From an uncultured Gemella sp. (GTDB lineage: Bacteria > Bacillota > Bacilli > Staphylococcales > Gemellaceae): a DNA stretch of 10,335 nucleotides. The position numbers and the translations under genes are program-made. The DNA lies in NCBI GenBank assembly GCA_900555985.1, contig USNF01000030.1, positions 1 through 10,335 on the forward strand, written 5' to 3'. Shown here piece after piece: positions 5,963 through 10,335 of the stretch; position 1 is the stretch's first letter; every line of letters starts with the position of its first letter. The notes beneath the pieces are model-generated. The model was not told the origin of the DNA, did not search any database, and saw only the letters and a program-made list of their open reading frames with translations.

Positions 5963-6091
5963 CATAGATCTACATGTTTCTATATAATTACCATATTAAT
6001 AAGTATTTTTTATAAATCATAGTAATAATAAATATTTAAACTTTATTACTTATTAATATAATTAGGAATTTTGTGAAATTGAAACCGTTTA

Positions 6092-6120
6092 TTGACAATT
6101 ATAGTAATATATATTATGAT
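6092..6120 (+). promoter_or_regulatory. Promoter of lipoprotein gene 3
   Basis: TTGACA (6092-6097), 17 bp, TATGAT (6115-6120). No inverted repeat like that at gene 1 or gene 4 is present. Confidence 0.85.
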
Positions 6121-6176
6121 TAATATGTATATAACATTTTGTTATCACATAAAATAATTAAATATGGAGGTTTTTT

Positions 6177-6962
6177 ATGACTAAATCTATAAAAAAAGTT
6201 CTTTTAATGCTTACTACTGTAGTATTAACAGTTGTATTAGCTGCTTGTGGTTCAGGTGGATCTAGTAACTCTAACGGAGGAAGTAGTGCACCAAAAACAC
6301 CAACATCTAAAGAAGTATTTGAAAAATATACAGAAGTTGCAAAAAATATTAAAAGTGCTAAATTCATCGCAGATATTCAAATGTCAGATTCAAAAGGTCA
6401 ATTAAACATGAAAATGAATGGTACTTTTACAGCAGAACCACTTACAATGTTAGTTGATTATGATATTTCAAATGGTAAACAAACTCAAAAAATGTCAATG
6501 TATCTAAAAGATTCTAGCAATATTTACATTAACACTGGTAGTTCAGGATGGAAAAAAATGCCAATTGATGAAGCTACTAAAAAACAACTTGATTCAATAA
6601 AAGATGTAGCTGGTAATGATAAAGCTCTAAACTTCTACAAAAACAATGCAGATAGCTTCAAAGTTGAAGAACAAGGAGATAACTACGTTTTAACTTATAC
6701 AGGTAATGACGAAAAATTCAAAGAATTACTTAAAGAACTAGGTTCTTCATCTGGTACATCTAGTAACTATGATAATTTTAATTTCAAAAACGCTACTGTT
6801 AAATTAACAATTAAAAAATCAAATTACGAACCAGTTGCTTCTGAAGTATCTACTGAACTAGAAAGTAAAAAAGATTCTCAAAATACTACAAAATTAGTAA
6901 CTAAACAAACTTTCTCTGAAATCAACTCAGCTAAAGTAACAGCTCCAGAAGGAGTTAAATAA
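6177..6962 (+). CDS. Lipoprotein 3 of the paralogous family (DUF6612-like)
   Basis: A 261-residue lipoprotein with lipobox LAAC at cysteine 24 and a Gly/Ser/Asn linker to about residue 38. The mature domain is closest to lipoprotein 1. It has TPTSKEVFEKYTEVAKNIKS (41-60), GWKKMP (124-129), KKQLDSIKDVAG (135-146), NFYKNNADSFKVEEQGDNY (152-170) with VLTYTGND after it, and IKKSNYEPV (212-220). Even the C-terminal end SEIN-SAKVTAPEG matches lipoprotein 1 closely. GGAGG (6166-6170) precedes the ATG, with a leader nearly identical to that of gene 2. It is a single-gene unit with its own promoter and terminator. It should sit on the outer face of the membrane; the role is unknown. Confidence 0.88.
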   Translation: MTKSIKKVLLMLTTVVLTVVLAACGSGGSSNSNGGSSAPKTPTSKEVFEKYTEVAKNIKSAKFIADIQMSDSKGQLNMKMNGTFTAEPLTMLVDYDISNGKQTQKMSMYLKDSSNIYINTGSSGWKKMPIDEATKKQLDSIKDVAGNDKALNFYKNNADSFKVEEQGDNYVLTYTGNDEKFKELLKELGSSSGTSSNYDNFNFKNATVKLTIKKSNYEPVASEVSTELESKKDSQNTTKLVTKQTFSEINSAKVTAPEGVK

Positions 6963-6970
6963 TATATTTT

Positions 6971-7004
6971 CTCTAAGCGAAATAATCGCTTAGAGATTTT
7001 TTTT
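6971..7004 (+). terminator. Terminator of lipoprotein gene 3
   Basis: A perfect 10 bp stem, CTCTAAGCGA (6971-6980) and TCGCTTAGAG (6986-6995), a 5-base loop and eight T. The stem sequence is shared with the terminator of lipoprotein gene 4. Confidence 0.94.
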
Positions 7005-7045
7005 ATTTCTTTATTTTTTATTATTTTTAACTAATTAATCATCAA

Positions 7046-7080
7046 TTGACTTTTTATCGTAAATAAATTATCATATTTAT
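7046..7080 (+). promoter_or_regulatory. Promoter of lipoprotein gene 4 with inverted repeat
   Basis: TTGACT (7046-7051), 17 bp, TATCAT (7069-7074). TAAATA (7060-7065) and TATTTA (7074-7079), 8 bp apart, form the same dyad geometry relative to the -10 box as at lipoprotein gene 1. The region around it is clearly related to that promoter. Confidence 0.72.
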
Positions 7081-7110
7081 ATAGTAAAAAATACTGAAAG
7101 GAGTGACTAT

Positions 7111-7872
7111 ATGAAAAATACTATAAAAAAAATAGTCTTTATTATTTCTACAGTTATTTTATCTATTGCTTTAACTGGGTGTTCGACTAAAACTCCTAGT
7201 TCTCAAGAAGCTATTGATAAATACACAGAAGCTTTAAAAAGTATAAAAAGTGAAACTTACAATTCCGATGTCACTGTTAAAGATACATTACGAAACAAAG
7301 AGAATACTTACAAATTTAATATTAATGGGACTGTTGTAGATAATCCTTTAGCAATGAATGTTAATATTAAAATAGATGAAAGAACATTATCTCTATATAT
7401 GAAAGATTCAAATTCGTTGTATGTAAAACAGAATTCTTTAAATTGGAGAAAATTTAAATCATCTAGTGATACATTAGAACGTTTTGATTCAGCAAATAAA
7501 ATTAGTCGAGATAAAGAGAATATTGATTTTCTAAAAAGTAATGCAAATGATTTTAAAGTTGAACAACAAGGCGATAACTATGTACTTACCTACTCAGGAA
7601 GTGATGCAAAATACAAAGACTTTTTAATTTCATCTTTTATTGGATTTGGCGAAATGAGTGAATTTAAGAGATATGATTTAAAAAATATTACTATAAAGCA
7701 AACTGTAAAAAAATCTAGCTTTGAACCCGTCGAATTAAATATTACATCTGAACTTACTTATAAGTATGATTCATCAGTTAAATCTTATATCGAAATTAAA
7801 ACTACAACATCTAATGTAAATCTAACTAAGATTATACAACCAGAAGACTTAAAAGTAACAAACAATCTCTAA
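7111..7872 (+). CDS. Lipoprotein 4 of the paralogous family (DUF6612-like)
   Basis: A 253-residue lipoprotein and the shortest member. Its lipobox is LTGC (cysteine 24) instead of LAAC, and the low-complexity linker is almost absent: the conserved SSQEAIDKYTEALKSIKS block starts at residue 30, only six residues after the cysteine. It keeps NWRKF (111-115), NANDFKVEQQGDNYVLTYSG (144-163) and VKKSSFEPVEL (199-209). The C-terminus diverges (TSNVNLTKIIQPEDLK) and is a few residues longer than in the others. AAAGGAG (7097-7103) supports the ATG. The stop codon lies inside the stem of the terminator. It would sit closer to the membrane surface than its paralogues if the linker acts as a spacer; that is an inference. 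Function is unknown. Confidence 0.88.
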   Translation: MKNTIKKIVFIISTVILSIALTGCSTKTPSSQEAIDKYTEALKSIKSETYNSDVTVKDTLRNKENTYKFNINGTVVDNPLAMNVNIKIDERTLSLYMKDSNSLYVKQNSLNWRKFKSSSDTLERFDSANKISRDKENIDFLKSNANDFKVEQQGDNYVLTYSGSDAKYKDFLISSFIGFGEMSEFKRYDLKNITIKQTVKKSSFEPVELNITSELTYKYDSSVKSYIEIKTTTSNVNLTKIIQPEDLKVTNNL

Positions 7873-7899
7873 GTGATAAAATCGCTTAGGGATTTTTTT
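7865..7899 (+). terminator. Terminator of lipoprotein gene 4, overlapping the stop codon
   Basis: A 13 bp stem, ATCTCTAAGTGAT (7865-7877) and ATCGCTTAGGGAT (7881-7893), with two G-T pairs, a 3-base loop and a T run. The TAA stop (7870-7872) is part of the left arm. Its core is a diverged copy of the gene 3 terminator. Confidence 0.92.
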
Positions 7900-7955
7900 A
7901 TTATCCCCCTACTTTATATATTATTTTATAAAATATTTATTAATCTTAAACAATT

Positions 7956-7964
7956 TGTTATAAT
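7956..7964 (+). promoter_or_regulatory. Extended -10 promoter of the cyclodeaminase-family gene
   Basis: TGTTATAAT (7956-7964) is a perfect TATAAT with the upstream TG of an extended -10 box, about 32 bases before the start codon. The -35 region (TTTATT, 7936-7941) is weak. Confidence 0.65.
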
Positions 7965-7996
7965 AAAGTTATATTATGAATATGGAGTAAAACATT

Positions 7997-8989
7997 ATGA
8001 TTATACTAAATAAAGAAGAAATTCAAAAATGTCTTCCTATGAAGGAAGCTATCGAAGTTTGTAAAGAGTCTTTAAAAGACTATTCAGAAAATAAAACTAA
8101 TATACCTCTTAGAATTAACTTACCCGTTGAAAAATATAATGGACAAGCACTATTTATGCCGGGAAGTATTAGTTCGAATGAAGAAAAAGTCGGTATAAAA
8201 ATAGTTTCTGTGTATCCAAACAATGCACAGTATAATTTACCTTCAGTTCCCTCAACAGTTCTTATGATAGATTCTAAAACAGGGATAGTAAATGGTTTAT
8301 TAGATGGTACATACCTTACTGCACTTCGTACCGCAGCTTTACAAGGTGCAGCAACTGATTTATTAGCTAGAAAGGATAGTAAAATAGCAACACTTATAGG
8401 TACAGGTGGTCAAGCATTTGAACAAGCACGCGCACTTCTAACTGTCAGAAATCTTGAAGAACTTCGTGTAGTTGGTAGAAACTTTGAAAAAACTAAAAAG
8501 TTTGTTGAAAAACTAAAATATGAATTAAGTGAATTTTCAACTAACATTTTAGCATATGAACACGCTAATGATGCTGTTATTAATTCTGATATTATTACAA
8601 CAGTAACTACTTCTACAATACCTACATTTGATGCTAAATACGTAAAAGATGGAACTCATATTAATGGTATTGGTTCTTTTACACCTGATATGATAGAACT
8701 ACCTACAGAATTAATTAACAAAAATAATAAAATTTATTTTGATACTAATGATGGTGTTCTTAGTGAGGCTGGAGATATATTACTTCCTCTTGATAAAGGA
8801 TTAATAACTAAAATTGATTTTAAAGGTGAACTTGGAGACTTAGTTCTAAACCCAGCTATTGGAAGAGAAAATAATAATGAAATAACTATATTTAAGTCTG
8901 TTGGAACTGCTGTATTAGATATAGCATGTGGATTTGAAATTATTTCAAAAGCACAAGAGTTAAATCTTGGTACAAAAGTAGATATGTAA
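7997..8989 (+). CDS. Ornithine cyclodeaminase/mu-crystallin family dehydrogenase
   Basis: A 330-residue enzyme of the OCD/mu-crystallin family, full length for the family. The first and last parts form the substrate and dimer domain, and the centre is a Rossmann fold with the NAD(H) loop GTGGQA (135-140). Family residues are present: Lys68 in VGIKIV, Arg111 in LTALRTAA, and Asp231 in GSFTPDMIELP, which match the catalytic Lys, Arg and Asp of characterised ornithine cyclodeaminases. KSVGTAVLDIA (300-310) is the usual C-terminal signature. The family includes ornithine cyclodeaminase (ornithine to proline and ammonia), alanine dehydrogenase, ketimine reductases and SbnB-type enzymes. Sequence reading alone cannot choose, so I give no symbol. 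GGAG (7984-7987) precedes the ATG. It is a single-gene unit with no neighbouring arginine or siderophore genes in view. Confidence 0.92.
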   Translation: MIILNKEEIQKCLPMKEAIEVCKESLKDYSENKTNIPLRINLPVEKYNGQALFMPGSISSNEEKVGIKIVSVYPNNAQYNLPSVPSTVLMIDSKTGIVNGLLDGTYLTALRTAALQGAATDLLARKDSKIATLIGTGGQAFEQARALLTVRNLEELRVVGRNFEKTKKFVEKLKYELSEFSTNILAYEHANDAVINSDIITTVTTSTIPTFDAKYVKDGTHINGIGSFTPDMIELPTELINKNNKIYFDTNDGVLSEAGDILLPLDKGLITKIDFKGELGDLVLNPAIGRENNNEITIFKSVGTAVLDIACGFEIISKAQELNLGTKVDM

Positions 8990-8995
8990 AAATTT

Positions 8996-9033
8996 AGACT
9001 AGAAACCTAAAATTAAGTTTCTAGTCTTTTTTT
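8996..9033. terminator. Bidirectional terminator between converging genes
   Basis: A perfect 11 bp stem, AGACTAGAAAC (8996-9006) and GTTTCTAGTCT (9017-9027). Seven T follow on the plus strand, and AAATTTTTAC follows on the minus strand, so it can end transcription from both sides. The stop codon of the leftward VOC gene lies at the end of the T run. Confidence 0.9.
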
Positions 9034-9418
9034 ATTCATGTATTTCTAGTGGTAATCCATCAGGATCAAAGAAAAAAGCCATCTTTTTACCATCAAAATC
9101 ATCATACCTTAAACCTTCATGAACAATATTTAATTTGTCAAACTCCTCAAGAACATCTTCTACACTATCTACTTTAAAAGCAAGATGTCGAAGTCCTGTA
9201 TATTCTGGAGAAGGCATAGGTGGTCTTAAAGGGGCATCTTCTTTTATAAAAATTTCAAGAACTATATCCCCTTTTTTTACATTTAATAAAATATCTTTTT
9301 TTTCTGGTCTATTATACTCACTTATCTTTTCAAATTTCAATTTATTAATATAAAAATCAGTAGTTTTATTGTAATCAGTTCCTATTATTGCTATATGATG
9401 TATTTTAGATAGTTTCAT
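9032..9418 (-). CDS. Glyoxalase-fold VOC protein, YaeR/YwkD-like
   Basis: A 128-residue single-unit vicinal-oxygen-chelate protein. The opening IHHIAIIGTDY, the GLRHLAF block and the ending FFFDPDGLPLEIHE closely follow YaeR/YwkD-type proteins. The four expected metal ligands are visible: His8, Glu55 (VLEIF), His78 and Glu125. This suggests a metal-dependent lyase or isomerase, often annotated as a glyoxalase I homologue; its substrate is not established. Two adjacent ATG codons are possible. The second (9418) is chosen because it lies six bases after GAGG, while the first (9421) lies only three. The start overlaps the end of cutC by 14 bases, so the two are co-transcribed and probably translationally coupled. 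No other promoter is seen. Confidence 0.9.
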   Translation of the reverse strand: MKLSKIHHIAIIGTDYNKTTDFYINKLKFEKISEYNRPEKKDILLNVKKGDIVLEIFIKEDAPLRPPMPSPEYTGLRHLAFKVDSVEDVLEEFDKLNIVHEGLRYDDFDGKKMAFFFDPDGLPLEIHE

Positions 9419-10193
9419 CATTTTCCTCTAGATTATTCTCTATTTTTTCTAATTCATAATTTTTTACTATAGCCACCACTTTATTTAATTCAAGTGGATC
9501 TACTTGTTCATAGTCACCTTGTTCAGTATATGCAAATGATACTTCTTCTCCACGTGTTGTAGGATCATTTTCGTATTCTTTAAATGTTCCATGAATTTGA
9601 TTCACACTCGTTTTATCTAATAACCTTACTACATTTTTAGAATCAATACCAGCTCCTGCAAGAATATCTATATGATTACCATATTTTTCTTGGAATATTT
9701 TTAATAATTTACTACCACGAATTGCATTTTCACCCAATCCACTTGTTAGTATTCTTGTACAACCAAGACCTATTAATCGTTGTATATTATAATCAGGCTC
9801 TTTAGAACAATCAAATGCTCTATGGAACACACTCTCTGCTCCAAATTTATCACATAATTCTATCATCTTCTCTGTAGCTTGCCAGTCTATTTTTCCATCT
9901 TCTGTTAAGAATCCAAAGACAATTCCGTTAGCACCATGTTTTAAAAGATCACGTGCTTCTCTAAACATTTGATTCTTTTCTATCTCACTATAGCAAAATC
10001 CTCCCCCACGAGGACGTACCATTGCCATAATTGGTACTACTACCCCACTTTCTAGCACCATATCTAATAATGTAGTTGTAGGTGTCAAACCTCCCAAATA
10101 ACTTGCACTAACTAACTCAATTCTACTTGCACCCTCACTTTGAGCTATTAAGCAATCTTTTACACTACTTGCACATACTTCTACTTGTATCAT
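9405..10193 (-). CDS. cutC: CutC family TIM-barrel protein
   Basis: A 262-residue protein of the CutC family (PF03932), cytoplasmic, predicted TIM barrel. Clear family marks are VEVCASSVKDCLIAQSEGA (4-22) with RIEL, GGLTPT (34-39), VRPRGGGFCYS (59-69), FHRAFD (123-128), ILTSG (148-152), LAGAGI (178-183) and IHGT (200-203). The last roughly 15 residues are an acidic tail beyond the usual end. The name comes from copper sensitivity in Escherichia coli, where later work attributed phenotypes to the small RNA MicL made from the cutC 3' end, so the biochemical role is still uncertain. It is unrelated to the choline lyase also called CutC. AAAGGAG (10209-10203) precedes the ATG. It is the first gene of a two-gene leftward operon with the VOC protein. 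Confidence 0.94.
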   Translation of the reverse strand: MIQVEVCASSVKDCLIAQSEGASRIELVSASYLGGLTPTTTLLDMVLESGVVVPIMAMVRPRGGGFCYSEIEKNQMFREARDLLKHGANGIVFGFLTEDGKIDWQATEKMIELCDKFGAESVFHRAFDCSKEPDYNIQRLIGLGCTRILTSGLGENAIRGSKLLKIFQEKYGNHIDILAGAGIDSKNVVRLLDKTSVNQIHGTFKEYENDPTTRGEEVSFAYTEQGDYEQVDPLELNKVVAIVKNYELEKIENNLEENDETI

Positions 10194-10225
10194 TTACCAT
10201 TTCTCCTTTGTTTAACTATAAATTT

Positions 10226-10234
10226 ATTATATCA
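10226..10234 (-). promoter_or_regulatory. Extended -10 promoter of cutC
   Basis: On the minus strand TGATATAAT (10234-10226) is a perfect TATAAT with the TG of an extended -10 box, 33 bases before the start codon. The -35 position reads ATATAA, which is weak. Confidence 0.65.
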
Positions 10235-10282
10235 CAAAATTATATCTTTTATATAAAAAAATCAGTAATACCTGTGTGATAT

Positions 10283-10335
10283 TGTACCGACCCCAAAAAG
10301 TTAGACCAAAAAATCTAACTTTTTGGAGGTCGGTA
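10283..10335 (+). mobile_element. Probable end of an IS3-family insertion sequence (partial)
   Basis: From TGTACCGACC (10283) there is a long hairpin: the arm 10285-10305 and the arm 10314-10335 are complementary apart from one extra base, with an 8-base loop CCAAAAAA. The arm sequence CCCCAAAAAGTTAGA resembles, from memory, the terminal inverted repeat of IS150-group IS3 elements of streptococci and relatives, which often start with TG and have such a hairpin ahead of orfA. No transposase is within the window. The orientation to the right, off the edge, is inferred. It could instead be a free-standing terminator or a small inverted-repeat element. Confidence 0.55.

Noticed and set aside
6080..6093. 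Catabolite-response (cre)-like sequence TGAAACCGTTTATT upstream of lipoprotein gene 3
   Set aside because: Only the left half fits. The right half lacks the expected TTTCA, so a CcpA site is not supported.
9135..9353. 72-residue plus-strand reading frame
   Set aside because: It lies wholly antisense to the well-supported VOC gene and shows no start signal.

Overview
The window is very AT-rich with Bacillota-type signals: strong AGGAGG-like ribosome binding sites, TTGACA/TATAAT promoters with 17-18 bp spacers, hairpin-plus-T-run terminators, and lipoprotein signal peptides with an LAAC lipobox. It looks like a low-GC, monoderm Bacillota chromosome. A Gemella-like coccus is my best guess, from general impression rather than any search.

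Layout. At the left edge is the 5' part of a leftward tRNA-His gene with a consensus promoter. Diverging from it is a tightly overlapping three-gene operon (267-2125): a PadR-family repressor, a HAAS/DUF1700-type membrane protein and a membrane-anchored DUF4097-like beta-solenoid protein. This is a recurrent envelope-linked regulatory cassette of Bacillota. The centre (2230-7900) holds four paralogous lipoprotein genes (2314, 4201, 6177, 7111; DUF6612-like by my recognition). Each has its own promoter and terminator. A leftward Cof-type HAD phosphatase gene lies between the second and third. An ornithine cyclodeaminase/mu-crystallin family gene follows (7997-8989). Convergent to it is a leftward two-gene operon, cutC and a YaeR/YwkD-like glyoxalase-fold (VOC) gene. 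The right edge carries a near-perfect hairpin beginning TGTACCGACC, which resembles the end of an IS3-family insertion sequence.

The most interesting part is the gene-free stretch 3130-4200. It is not empty: it holds three tandem copies of a roughly 120-130 nt structured RNA that I cannot assign to any known family. Each copy has its own promoter (TTGACC, 18 bp, TAAxAT with an upstream TGC). Each begins with a GAGAGGA-type sequence and ends with its complement followed by eight T, so the closing helix doubles as the terminator. All three share a nearly invariant core (GTAGGACGACTGGTAACA, then AGCGTTCAAAGG). The hairpins between the conserved parts differ in sequence but keep their pairing. 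No open reading frame is attached to any copy, so these look like independent small RNAs rather than riboswitches.

How the parts may work together. The operon and the lipoproteins all concern the cell envelope. The lipoproteins probably arose by repeated local duplication: terminators are shared pairwise (genes 1 and 2; genes 3 and 4), and a promoter with a putative operator is shared by genes 1 and 4. The RNA array sits inside this family. A regulatory link between the RNAs and the lipoprotein mRNAs is possible but only inferred from position.
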